Shown here in pieces: positions 34,721 to 42,930 of a DNA stretch of 64,000 nt (within the stretch, counting starts at the first letter, position 1; each line of letters begins with the position of its first letter). A model generated the notes under the pieces. The model saw nothing but the letters and a program-made list of their open reading frames with translations. It did no database searches and was not told the origin of the DNA. Position numbers and translations under genes: made by a program. Origin of the DNA: CAZCFB01 sp964511535. GTDB taxonomy: Bacteria > Myxococcota_A > Polyangia > GCA-2747355 > CAZCFB01. The stretch is from the NCBI GenBank assembly GCA_964511535.1, contig CAZEFW010000011.1, positions 1-64,000 of the forward strand, written 5' to 3'.

Positions 34721-35516
34721 GCCCCACCACGCTCATCTGCAGCCCGGTCCCGGCGGCGTCCCTGCGGTACGAATAGAACCGCGCCTCCGCGTCGCAGCGG
34801 GTGCAGGCGCCCGCGTGGGCGGCGGCGATGCCGAGGCCGCCGAGCACCAGGTCGGCCGCGGCGGGCAGGTCCAGGTGGGGGCGCCGGTCAGCCCCCATGT
34901 CCACCACCGCCCCGGGCAGGGCGGCGAACTGCTCGGCCACCTCGTGGCCCACCTCGTAGCAGCACGGGCCGATGCACGGCCCGGTGGCGGCCAGCAGGCT
35001 GCTCGCCTCGCAGCCGAACTCGCGCTGCATCGCCGCTGCCGCCGCCTGGATCACGCCCCCCACCATGCCGCGCCAGCCGGCGTGCACCGCGGCCACGGCC
35101 CTGCCCTGCGGGTCGGCCAGCAGCACCGGCACGCAGTCGGCGGTGACCGCGCCCAGGGCGATGCCGCGGTCGCCGGTGACCAGGGCGTCGGACTCGCCGT
35201 CCCAGGTGGCCTGGAAGTCGTCGCCGTCCCGCACCACCTGCACCGCGCGCCCGTGCACCTGGGTCTGACGATAGAGCCTGCCTGGCGACACGCCGAGCGC
35301 CTGCTCCAGGCGGCGCAGGTTCTCCGCCACGTTGGCCGGCGGGTCGCCGCCCTTGACGCCGAAGTTGAGCCCGGCGCGGGTGCCGGCGCTCACGCCGCCC
35401 GCGCGGGTGGCGAACCCGTGGACCACGCCCGGGATGCGCAGCGCCGGCGCCTGCAGCAGGGTGACCCCGTGGGGTTCGGTGCGGACCGTCTCGTGGCCGC
35501 TGCCGCCGTCGCTCAT
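34710..35516 (-). CDS. pgeF: PgeF/YfiH-family laccase-domain purine nucleoside phosphorylase
   Basis: The 268-residue protein has the family signature residues: THG-like GFATRAGGVS, HG in QTQVHGRA, TADCVPVLLAD and AVHAGWRGMVGG, with a Zn-type Cys/His set (ADC, HAGWRG). Members phosphorolyse purine nucleosides and were also called polyphenol oxidases; deletion in some bacteria affects cell-wall amino-acid fidelity. GAGGAGAG lies eight bases before the ATG, inside the end of the rluD gene four bases away. The rluD-pgeF pair is a common bacterial arrangement. Confidence 0.92.
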   Translation of the reverse strand: MSDGGSGHETVRTEPHGVTLLQAPALRIPGVVHGFATRAGGVSAGTRAGLNFGVKGGDPPANVAENLRRLEQALGVSPGRLYRQTQVHGRAVQVVRDGDDFQATWDGESDALVTGDRGIALGAVTADCVPVLLADPQGRAVAAVHAGWRGMVGGVIQAAAAAMQREFGCEASSLLAATGPCIGPCCYEVGHEVAEQFAALPGAVVDMGADRRPHLDLPAAADLVLGGLGIAAAHAGACTRCDAEARFYSYRRDAAGTGLQMSVVGLTS

Positions 35517-35520
35517 CAGC

Positions 35521-36441
35521 TCAGCTCTCCTCGCGCAGGCGCTGAAGGGCCCGCGCCATGTCCTGCGGCGGCGGCGCCTCGAAGCGCATCCGCTCGCCGG
35601 TGTGAGGGTGGTCGAACGCCAGCAGCCGCGCGTGCAGCGCCTGGCGCCCCAGGTCCCGGGCCACCTCCCGCACCAGCGGGTCGCGCGGGGACCGGGCGTA
35701 GACAGGATCGCCCAGCACAGGGTGGCCGTGGTCGGCGAAGTGCACCCGCACCTGGTGGGTGCGCCCGGTCTCCAGGCGCGCCTCCACCAGGCTGGCCCCG
35801 GCCAGGTGCTCCACCAGTGCGTAGTGGGTCACCGCCCTGCGGCCCCGGGTCACCTTGCTTGAGAACTTCTTGCGGTGATGTGGGTGGCGGCCGTGCAGCG
35901 TGTCGAAGGTGCCCCGGCGCAGCGCGCGGCCCAGCACCAGCACGTCGTAGCGTCGGTCCACCGAGTGGACGGAGAACTGCGCCGCCAGCGCGGCGTGAGC
36001 CAGGTCTGTGCGCGCGGCCACCATCACGCCGCTGGTGTCCTTGTCCAGGCGGTGCACGATGCCCGCCCGGCCCGGGGCCCCGGCGCTGGCGATGTCGGCG
36101 TAGCGACCGAGCAGGGCGTTGACCAGGGTGCCGCCCGGGTGCCCGGCTGCCGGGTGCACCACCATGCCCGGCGCCTTGTCCAGCACCACCACATGCTCGT
36201 CCTCGTGCAGCACCTGCAGCGGGATGTCCTCCGGCTGCACGTCCACGGGCGCGGGGGCAGGGGCGAGGTAGCTCACCTCGTCGCCGGCGTGCAGCTTGCA
36301 CGCTGGCCGCTGCACCACCTCGCCGTTGACCTGGCACACGCCAGCCTCGATGTGCCGCTTGAGCATGCTGCGGCTCGCGGGCAGGCCCTGGCCGTTGAGG
36401 AACTGATCCAGGCGCAGCCCGGCGTCGTCCCAGGTCACCAC
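35521..36441 (-). CDS. rluD: RluD-family 23S rRNA pseudouridine synthase
   Basis: The 306-residue protein has an N-terminal S4 RNA-binding domain (LRLDQFLNGQGLPASRSMLKR) and an RluA/RluD catalytic domain with IVHRLDKDTSGVMV carrying the catalytic Asp. It converts uridines of helix 69 of 23S rRNA to pseudouridine. The start is uncertain: the GTG pair at 36441/36438 is the first available start codon in a frame open further upstream, and no ATG is present before the S4 domain. It follows the 91-residue conserved gene by 56 bases and precedes pgeF by four. Confidence 0.93.
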   Translation of the reverse strand: MVTWDDAGLRLDQFLNGQGLPASRSMLKRHIEAGVCQVNGEVVQRPACKLHAGDEVSYLAPAPAPVDVQPEDIPLQVLHEDEHVVVLDKAPGMVVHPAAGHPGGTLVNALLGRYADIASAGAPGRAGIVHRLDKDTSGVMVAARTDLAHAALAAQFSVHSVDRRYDVLVLGRALRRGTFDTLHGRHPHHRKKFSSKVTRGRRAVTHYALVEHLAGASLVEARLETGRTHQVRVHFADHGHPVLGDPVYARSPRDPLVREVARDLGRQALHARLLAFDHPHTGERMRFEAPPPQDMARALQRLREES

Positions 36442-36497
36442 GAACCGGAGCGGCTGCTCATTTTGCCTGTCCTCGGAGTTACCCAGGTTTTCCTGGC

Positions 36498-36773
36498 CTA
36501 CCAGATGGACGACTTGACATGCCCCTTGGACTTGATCAGCACATCCACGATGGCCCGGTCGTAGATGTTCATGGCGTAGATGTCGTCGGTGACCCGGCTG
36601 CGAAACAGGTCGCGGCCCTCCTGGATCTCCTCATCCATCACCTCGAAGAGGGTGTCGTTCTGGATCCCCTCGACGATCTTCTCCTCGTTGTACAGGCTCA
36701 GGTCAGAGGAGATGGCGCGAGCCAGCTGGCGTGCCCTCTCGGGCTTGTCGATTGGCTTTCGAACGGGCGGCAT
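36498..36773 (-). CDS. Small conserved-looking protein upstream of rluD
   Basis: From the ATG at 36773, with GGAGGG at good spacing, the product is 91 residues: MPPVRKPIDKPERARQLARA and onward, mainly helical and charged, ending in KGHVKSSIW. I recall similar short proteins in delta-proteobacteria but cannot name the family. It has no signal or membrane segment. It leads the rluD-pgeF operon and is divergent from the MinD-like fusion with a gap of about 145 bases, in which a shared regulatory region may lie. The longer frame to 37448 is antisense read-through and rejected. Confidence 0.75.
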   Translation of the reverse strand: MPPVRKPIDKPERARQLARAISSDLSLYNEEKIVEGIQNDTLFEVMDEEIQEGRDLFRSRVTDDIYAMNIYDRAIVDVLIKSKGHVKSSIW

Positions 36774-36918
36774 GTAACCCTCCGCGTCTACTGGAAAATA
36801 ATGCGTTTTTTCGTCCCCTGTATCTCTAACAGGAATGGGGGGGGCTGTCAAAACAGGAAAGACGACTGTCCCAGTCCACGGTCGACAGTCGGCCGGAGAT
36901 GCTGCTATCAAAGAACCC

Positions 36919-38901
36919 ATGACACGAGACGAATCCAACGGCGGCAAGGGCCCCGGGCAGGACCCCGAGCTGGACCCGGAGGAGCTCATCGAGCCGGCCG
37001 CAGCGCCTGGTTCGGTGGTGGTGGACTGGGAGGCGGAGCTGACGCCCACCCCGGCAGCGGCGCGCGCGCGCGATCCGCTGCGCGACACCCAGCCGGGCCT
37101 CGCCCCGCCCCCCCACGAGGAGCCTGCGGACGGCGAGCCCGTGTTCCAGAGCCTGGTGGACGAGGCCGCCGCCGCAGAGGCGGACGATGAGATCGACGCT
37201 GCCGTCGAGGCTGCGCAGGAGGCCGAGCTCCCCGACGCGGCGCCCCTGGAAACCGAGACCCCCGACGCGGCGCCCCTGGATGCCGAGGCCCCCATCGCGG
37301 CGACCTCGGCGGCGCCGCCTCCGCCGCCCGAGGAGGAGGTTACCGACCCGAGCCGCCCCCGGCAGCGGCCAGCGCCGCGCATGGTGGTGGCCGTGGCCAG
37401 CGGCAAGGGGGGCGTCGGCAAGAGCCTTCTGGCCGCGAGCATCTCCATCTATCTGGCGCAGCTCGGCAAGAAGGTCGCGCTGGTGGACGCCGCCCTCAGC
37501 TCCCCCAACCTGCACACCCTGGTGGGGCTGGATGAGCCCGAGCGGTCGCTGCACAGCTTCCTGCGCGGCGAGGTGGAGCACCTGTCCGAGGTGCTGGAGG
37601 AGACCCCCTTCCCCGGGTTGCAGCTGATCCCGGGGCACCTCAACGGCTACGCCTCGGCCAACGCCCGGCCGACCCAGAAGAACCTGCTCCTGTCCCAGAT
37701 CCACGCCCTGCCGGCGGAGTTCGTGGTGCTCGACCTGGACGCGGGCACCTCCTTCAACGTCATCGACCTGTTCCTGGTGGCCGACCTGCATGTGGTGGTG
37801 ACCCACCCCGAGCCGCCCTCCATCGAGAGCACGTTTCGCATGATCAAGAGCGCCTTCGTGCGCAAGGCCGCCGGCCTGCCCGGGCTCAAGGAGCTGCTGG
37901 CCGAGCTGCGGCCCCAGGCCCACGCCGGGCTGCCCACGCCGAACCAGCTGCTGCGGCGAGCCAGAGAGGTGAACCCTCCGTTGGCCGAGGCGCTGCACCA
38001 CGCCATGGCCAGCTTCAAGCCGCGCCTGGTGGTGAACAAGACCCGCACCCGGGACGATCTGGAGCTCGGCCCGGCCCTCACCGTGGCCGGCCGCCGCCAC
38101 GTGGGACTGCCCCTTGATTACCTGGGCTACGTGGAGAACGACGACCTGGCCTGGGTCACCGTGCGAAAGCGGCGGGCGCTGATGGTGGAGTACCCCGAGG
38201 CCAAGGTGTGCAAGGACCTGGAGCGGGTGGTGCGCCGGATCATCTCCCTGGAGTCCAAGGAGAGGCCCGAGTGCATGCGGGTGCCCAAGTCCCTGGCCGA
38301 ACAGAACCACTACGAGATCCTCGGGCTGCACGCCCACTCCACCGGCGAGGAGGTGCGCCGGGCTCAGCGACGGATCCGAACCATCTACGGCCATGACTCC
38401 CGCGCCATCTTCGGCGTGGCGCCGCCCGAAGAGGTGGAGGCCATGCACCGCCGCATCGAGCTGGCCTACACCACCCTGGTGGATCCGGAGAAGCGGCACC
38501 TGTACAACCAGGAGCTCTTCCCGGGGGGCAAGGGCATCGACGACGCCGAGGAGGTGGCCCAGGGCGCCGAGGCCGCCGTGACCGAGGGGACCATCGAGCC
38601 GGCCATGCCGCCGCCGCTGGAGGACCTGCCAGACATGCCGCCGCTGGCGCCGGACACCGAGTTCACCGGCGACTTGCTGCGCCAGGTGCGCGAGGCCCTC
38701 GGGATGGAGCGCGGCGACCTGTCCAATCGAACCAAGATTCAGATCAGCCACCTGCGCGCCATCGAGGAGGAGGACTTCTCTGCCACCCCGGCCAAGGTCT
38801 ACCTGCGCGGCTGGGTCAAGAACATCGCCCGGGAGCTGCGGCTCAACCCCGAGCAGGTGGCCGCGACCTACATGGAGCGCTACGAGGCGAGGGTGGAGTA
38901 G
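36919..38901 (+). CDS. MinD/ParA-like ATPase fused to J-like and RodZ-type HTH domains
   Basis: From the ATG at 36919 the protein is 660 residues. An acidic Pro/Ala-rich leader (about 1-150) precedes a MinD/FlhG-type ATPase with deviant Walker A ASGKGGVGKSLLA (about 157-170), VLDLDAG and a Walker B region. A DnaJ-like helical segment follows near 463 (NHYEILGLHAHSTGEEVRRA, then RIELAYTTLVDP; no HPD tripeptide seen). A C-terminal Xre/RodZ-like helix-turn-helix (LLRQVREALGMERGDLSNRT, then YLRGWVKNIA) completes it. The order suggests a membrane-free polarity or gene-positioning regulator. The ATG at 36835 is an alternative. Context gives no partner. Confidence 0.82.
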   Translation: MTRDESNGGKGPGQDPELDPEELIEPAAAPGSVVVDWEAELTPTPAAARARDPLRDTQPGLAPPPHEEPADGEPVFQSLVDEAAAAEADDEIDAAVEAAQEAELPDAAPLETETPDAAPLDAEAPIAATSAAPPPPPEEEVTDPSRPRQRPAPRMVVAVASGKGGVGKSLLAASISIYLAQLGKKVALVDAALSSPNLHTLVGLDEPERSLHSFLRGEVEHLSEVLEETPFPGLQLIPGHLNGYASANARPTQKNLLLSQIHALPAEFVVLDLDAGTSFNVIDLFLVADLHVVVTHPEPPSIESTFRMIKSAFVRKAAGLPGLKELLAELRPQAHAGLPTPNQLLRRAREVNPPLAEALHHAMASFKPRLVVNKTRTRDDLELGPALTVAGRRHVGLPLDYLGYVENDDLAWVTVRKRRALMVEYPEAKVCKDLERVVRRIISLESKERPECMRVPKSLAEQNHYEILGLHAHSTGEEVRRAQRRIRTIYGHDSRAIFGVAPPEEVEAMHRRIELAYTTLVDPEKRHLYNQELFPGGKGIDDAEEVAQGAEAAVTEGTIEPAMPPPLEDLPDMPPLAPDTEFTGDLLRQVREALGMERGDLSNRTKIQISHLRAIEEEDFSATPAKVYLRGWVKNIARELRLNPEQVAATYMERYEARVE

Positions 38902-38904
38902 AAG

Positions 38905-39010
38905 AAGGCTTCAGACCTCAGGCCTCAGGCTTCAGGTGCGATAGCTCCACGGGCAAGCGACCCTGAAGCCTGAAGTCCGAAGTCTGAAGCCGGGGCGGCG
39001 GAGCCGCCCC
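38905..39010. repeat. Intergenic heptamer array with terminal hairpin (copy 3)
   Basis: Heptamers of the CCTCAGG/CTTCAGG type (about 38907-38936) and then CCTGAAG/TCTGAAG (about 38961-38990) face each other and could pair. The perfect 8-3-8 hairpin GGGGCGGC-GGA-GCCGCCCC (38992-39010) ends directly at the pdxA stop codon. The array also lies just after the stop of the converging MinD-like gene, so it may serve as a two-way transcript end. Confidence 0.8.
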
Positions 39011-39988
39011 CTACCCCGCTCGTTGGCGCCGTCGCACGATCTCCACTGCCATCTTGATGGCGGCGGCCATGCTCTCGTGCCTCGCCGTTCCCTTGTCGGC
39101 GATGTCCAGGGCGCTGCCGTGGGCCGGAGAGGTGCGCACCACTGGCAGGCCGAGGGTGTGGTTCACGGCGTCGTCGCGGTGCAGGATCTTGATCGGGATC
39201 ATCGCCTGGTCGTGGTAGCAGCAGACCACCGCGTCCCAGGTCTCGGGCCCGACGAAGATCCCATCGGCGGGCAGCGGGCCCACCAGCCGCGCCCTGCCCT
39301 CTTGCTTCTCGAGCGTCTCGGCGGCCAGGGCCAGCCCCGGGGCGAGCAGATCCTGCTCCTCGGTGCCCAGCATCCCGTCTTCTCCGGCGTGGGGGTTCAG
39401 GCCCGCCAGGGCCACCCGCGGGCGCGAGACGCCCAGGTCGCGGGTGAGGGTCTCCACCGTGAGCAGCAGGGTGTCGCGCACGAGGCCAACGTCGAGGCAT
39501 TCGCTCACCGCGTGCAGCGGCATGTGCCCTGTCAGCGGCACCACGCGAAGCTGCGGTCCGGCCAGCATCATCGCCGTGTCCGCCACGCCGCAGCGGTGGG
39601 CCAGGAACTCGGTGTGCCCCGGGAAGGGGAAGCCCGCGGCCCGGGCTGACGCCTTGGTGATGGGCGCGGTGATCAGGGCGTCTGCGCGGCCCATGACCAC
39701 CACCTCCATGGCCTTCTCAAGCGCGGCCACCGACAGCGCCCCTTCGCGCTCTCCAGAGACGCCGGGCTCCACCTTGTCCGCCTCGTCGCCGCTGCTCGAG
39801 GTGTCGACCCAGATCACACCGGGTGGCTTCGGGTTGAGCCCAAGCCGCTTCGCCGTGCGCACAAAAATCTCCCGGCTCCCGAAGACCCGCCGGGAAACGC
39901 CGGGCGTTGGGCGCTGAAGGGTCCTCAAGATGATCTCCGGGCCGATCCCGGCCGGATCGCCCATGGTGATGGCCACGCGTAAGCTCAC
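39011..39988 (-). CDS. pdxA: 4-hydroxythreonine-4-phosphate dehydrogenase
   Basis: This 325-residue NAD(P)-dependent enzyme of pyridoxal-phosphate synthesis has MGDPAGIGPEI at the start. HTEFLAHRCG and the metal-binding His sites AGLNPHAGEDG and CCYHDQAMIPIK follow. RTSPAHGSALDIAGK-like RTSPAHGSALDIADKG is near the end. The start is GTG at 39988 with the strong site GGGAGGA. Length matches the family (about 329). Its 3' end touches a hairpin repeat. It is divergent from the DUF3108 gene. Confidence 0.95.
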   Translation of the reverse strand: MSLRVAITMGDPAGIGPEIILRTLQRPTPGVSRRVFGSREIFVRTAKRLGLNPKPPGVIWVDTSSSGDEADKVEPGVSGEREGALSVAALEKAMEVVVMGRADALITAPITKASARAAGFPFPGHTEFLAHRCGVADTAMMLAGPQLRVVPLTGHMPLHAVSECLDVGLVRDTLLLTVETLTRDLGVSRPRVALAGLNPHAGEDGMLGTEEQDLLAPGLALAAETLEKQEGRARLVGPLPADGIFVGPETWDAVVCCYHDQAMIPIKILHRDDAVNHTLGLPVVRTSPAHGSALDIADKGTARHESMAAAIKMAVEIVRRRQRAG

Positions 39989-40018
39989 TTGGTCCTCCCG
40001 TAGTTCCCACCGTACAAT
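39989..40018 (+). promoter_or_regulatory. Candidate promoter of the DUF3108 gene
   Basis: TTGGTC (39989-39994) and TACAAT (40013-40018) are 18 bases apart and face the DUF3108 gene, 44 bases before its ATG. The -10 is near consensus and the -35 is moderate. The element overlaps the pdxA ribosome site on the other strand. Confidence 0.45.
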
Positions 40019-40062
40019 ATTGGTTGGTAAATACCAGACGCGCTGAACACGTCACACCAGGC

Positions 40063-41004
40063 ATGAGACGACACACTTACATCGCGGCAATCGCCGCGGC
40101 CTTGCTGGCCTCCCCGGGGCCCGCGAGCGCCGATCCCAGGAACGCTCCCGACCTGCAGGCGCGGCTGGTGGACCGCGGGGCCATGCTGCCCGTCGCCCGG
40201 CTCAAGCTGATCCCGCGCAAGGCGGCTGCGAGCGAGGCAAAGAAAAAGATCCGCCCCCGACGCAAAGCTCGCCGCAGTACCGTGGGCTGGGGATCCGGCG
40301 AGCGCATGACCTACCGCGTCGCCCTGGCCGGCGTGTGGGGCGGCCGCGCCGCCATCTCGGTGGGCAAGAAGCGCCGCCACGGCAAGCGGTCCTACCTGAA
40401 GATCCGCGGCCTGGGCGAGACGGTGCCCTTCATCTCCGCCATCCACAAGATGAGCGAGGACATGACGACCACGGTGTGGCTGGACGACCTGTCTCCCCGG
40501 CGCCAGCTGGCCGACCGGAAGATGCCGGGAAAGGACCGCCTGCTCGACACCCGCTTCGGTGACGTGATCAAGCAGTCGCTGACCCACAAGGGGCGCACGT
40601 TCCATCGCGCCCGCACCATCGGCCGGCCATACCTCGATCCCATCACCGCCCTGTTCGGGCTGCGCTCGGTGGCCCTGCCGGCGGGCGCCTCGTTCAACAT
40701 GCGCGTGGTCAACGGCACCAGCATGATGGTGGTGGAGGCCAAGGTGACCCGGCGAGAGCGCCTGCGCGTGGGCGGCGAGCAGTACAAGACGGTGCTGGTG
40801 GAGGGCACGGGGCGCAAGGTCCGGGACGACGGATCCCTCTGGCCGGGCAAGAAGCCGCGGCGCCTGGCCATCTGGTTCACCGACGACCGGGCGCGCATCC
40901 CGGTGAAGGTAATCGGCGACACCAAGATAGGGCAGATCGAGGCCATCCTCTCCTCATATCGACCCTCGCGCCGTGGCCTGCGAGTGGGCGTGGCCGGGCT
41001 CTGA
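40063..41004 (+). CDS. DUF3108 exported protein
   Basis: From the ATG at 40063 the product is 313 residues with a signal peptide (YIAAIAAALLASPGPASA). The pattern YRVALAGVWGGRAAISVGK, a WLDDLSPRR turn and a late RLAIWFTDDRARIPVK match DUF3108, an all-beta periplasmic domain of unknown role often linked to envelope biogenesis. The upstream frame to 40024 precedes the signal. It is followed by about 170 bases with direct repeats before clpX. Confidence 0.83.
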   Translation: MRRHTYIAAIAAALLASPGPASADPRNAPDLQARLVDRGAMLPVARLKLIPRKAAASEAKKKIRPRRKARRSTVGWGSGERMTYRVALAGVWGGRAAISVGKKRRHGKRSYLKIRGLGETVPFISAIHKMSEDMTTTVWLDDLSPRRQLADRKMPGKDRLLDTRFGDVIKQSLTHKGRTFHRARTIGRPYLDPITALFGLRSVALPAGASFNMRVVNGTSMMVVEAKVTRRERLRVGGEQYKTVLVEGTGRKVRDDGSLWPGKKPRRLAIWFTDDRARIPVKVIGDTKIGQIEAILSSYRPSRRGLRVGVAGL

Positions 41005-41125
41005 CCCCTGGCGATCCGCAGCGCACACAATCAAAGAAAACGTGGCCTGTTGGCGCAGAATATGCTCTAGACCGTGGTACCAGTTGTGTAACAATAGGCA
41101 GTACAGTCACCGTACAGTGGTGGCG

Positions 41126-41163
41126 TTAGCTGTAGGGGCGTCATTTAGCTGTAGGGGCGTCAT
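41126..41163. repeat. 19-bp tandem duplication upstream of clpX
   Basis: TTAGCTGTAGGGGCGTCAT occurs twice head to tail (41126-41144 and 41145-41163), with a partial third TGTAGGG after it. It ends 12 bases before the clpX GTG. A second direct repeat, GTACAGT, occurs twice just upstream (about 41101-41118). Together they look like operator or regulator sites, but this is inference. Confidence 0.75.
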
Positions 41164-41175
41164 TGTAGGGATACC

Positions 41176-42381
41176 GTGGACGATATTCGCTGTTCATTCT
41201 GTGGCAAACGCAGGTCTGAGGTTCGCAAGCTCATCAGCGGACCCAACGTGTACGTGTGCGACGAGTGCGTCGCCCTGTGCAACGAGATCATCGAGCAAGA
41301 CGAGAGCCCGGCCCACCGGCAGTATCCCCGGCCCCAGGAGATCCTGGACGAGCTGGACCGCTACGTCATCGGCCAGGACGCGGCCAAGCGTGCCCTGTCG
41401 GTGGCGGTCTACAACCACTACAAGCGCATCTCCTACCGGGGCAAGCCCGGGGACGTTGAGCTGGCCAAGGGCAACATCCTGCTGCTCGGCCCCTCGGGCT
41501 GCGGCAAGACCCTGCTGGCCCAGACCCTGGCGCGAAAGCTGGACGTGCCCTTCGCCATGGCCGACGCGACGACCCTGACCGAGGCGGGCTACGTGGGTGA
41601 GGACGTGGAGAGCATCATCAAGTCCCTCTACCGCGCAGCCGACGGCGATGTGGAGCGCGCCTCCCACGGCATCGTCTGCCTGGACGAGGTGGACAAGATC
41701 GCGCGCCGCAGCGGCGGGCCGTCCGTGAGCCGTGATGTCTCCGGCGAAGGCGTGCAGCAGGCCCTGCTCAAGATGCTCGAGGGCCGCAAGGCCACCATCA
41801 CCCCCGACGGCTCCCGCAACCGCCCCCAGCAGGAGCTGATCCAGGTGGACACCACCAACATCCTGTTCATCTGCACCGGCAGCTTTACCGGCGTGGAGGA
41901 TCAGGTGCGCAACCGGGTGGGCGAAAAGGGGCTCGGCTTCGGCGCCACGGTGGACCGCACCCTGGAGGACAGCAACGCCCTGCGCGCCCTGGTGCAGCAC
42001 GAGGACCTGATCAAGTACGGCATGATCCCGGAGTTCGTGGGCCGCATCCCCATCGTGGTGGCCTGTGATGATCTGGACGCCGACGCCCTGACCCAGATCC
42101 TCTGGAAGCCGAAGAACGCGCTGGTGCGCCAGTACCAACGCCTGTTCGAGATGGAGGGCGTACGGCTTCGGGTGACCCCCGAGGCCATGCGCGCCGTGGC
42201 CGACGAGGCGTACCGGCGCAAGTCCGGCGCCCGCGGACTGCGCTCCATCATCGAGGAGGTGATGCTCGACGTGATGTACGAGCTCCCCTCCCTGGAGGGG
42301 ATCGTCGAGTGCGTGATCGACGAACCGACCATCGTTGACCGCAGCAGACCGAAGCTGATCCGGGAGAAGAAGGCCTCATGA
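41176..42381 (+). CDS. clpX: ClpX-family AAA+ unfoldase (variant substrate loop)
   Basis: This 401-residue protein unfolds substrates for the ClpP peptidase. The zinc-binding domain has Cys6, Cys9, Cys28 and Cys31. Walker A is GPSGCGKT (105-112), the pore loop is GYVGE (138-142) and Walker B is VCLDEVDK (167-174). The ClpP-docking loop is present as LGFGA. The usual RKH loop (GGRKHPQQE in the common form) reads DGSRNRPQQE (Arg214-Asn-Arg216), so substrate choice may differ. clpP, tig and lon are not adjacent, unlike the standard locus, which suggests a paralogue. The start is GTG with AGGGA upstream. It is probably co-transcribed with the DksA-like gene 22 bases later. Confidence 0.93.
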   Translation: MDDIRCSFCGKRRSEVRKLISGPNVYVCDECVALCNEIIEQDESPAHRQYPRPQEILDELDRYVIGQDAAKRALSVAVYNHYKRISYRGKPGDVELAKGNILLLGPSGCGKTLLAQTLARKLDVPFAMADATTLTEAGYVGEDVESIIKSLYRAADGDVERASHGIVCLDEVDKIARRSGGPSVSRDVSGEGVQQALLKMLEGRKATITPDGSRNRPQQELIQVDTTNILFICTGSFTGVEDQVRNRVGEKGLGFGATVDRTLEDSNALRALVQHEDLIKYGMIPEFVGRIPIVVACDDLDADALTQILWKPKNALVRQYQRLFEMEGVRLRVTPEAMRAVADEAYRRKSGARGLRSIIEEVMLDVMYELPSLEGIVECVIDEPTIVDRSRPKLIREKKAS

Positions 42382-42403
42382 CCCGGGGCCACACAGGAGC
42401 GCA

Positions 42404-42805
42404 ATGCTAACGCCTGATCAAAGAGATCAGATCCACGCCCGGCTGGTGGAGTCCGCCGAGCAACTCCAGGCCAGCGCAGCGAACAGCCTCCGCATGAGCC
42501 GGGACCGGGAGGCGGACACCGGCAGGGACTCCATCGACCTGTCCGTGACCGAGTGGCTGCTATCAACCGACCTGCGCCTGCGAGACCGCGAGATGAAGTT
42601 CCTGAACAAGGTCCGCAAGGCGCTGCTCCGCCTCGACGAGGGGATCATCGACGAGTGCGAAGATTGTGGCGAGCTGATCGGCTTCAAGCGCTTGATGGCG
42701 CGCCCCGTGACGACCCTCTGTATCCACTGCAAGGAGTCGCGCGAGGAGCAGGAGAAGCAGAGCTGGAATGGTGTTCCGGCGCCAGCACCCGGCAAAAAGG
42801 GGTAG
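42404..42805 (+). CDS. DksA/TraR-type C4 zinc-finger protein
   Basis: The 133-residue protein has an N-terminal helical hairpin and a C4 zinc finger (CEDCGELIGFKRL and then CIHCKESREEQ). This is the DksA/TraR signature of RNA polymerase secondary-channel regulators that work with ppGpp. It is shorter than E. coli DksA (151), and the acidic DxxDxA tip is not obvious; the hairpin contains DTGRDSIDLS. AGGAG lies five bases before the ATG. It follows clpX in the same direction, so proteolysis and transcription control may be co-expressed here. Confidence 0.88.
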   Translation: MLTPDQRDQIHARLVESAEQLQASAANSLRMSRDREADTGRDSIDLSVTEWLLSTDLRLRDREMKFLNKVRKALLRLDEGIIDECEDCGELIGFKRLMARPVTTLCIHCKESREEQEKQSWNGVPAPAPGKKG

Positions 42806-42930
42806 AGCCACAGGCCGGGCGTAGAGGGGGCCTGCAGAACATTACAACTCGCCGGAATCAATGCGGTCTGGTTTTGGCGTTCTTGTTTCTTATGATGTAG
42901 ACTCGCTCAAACTCGAACTGACGACGCCCG

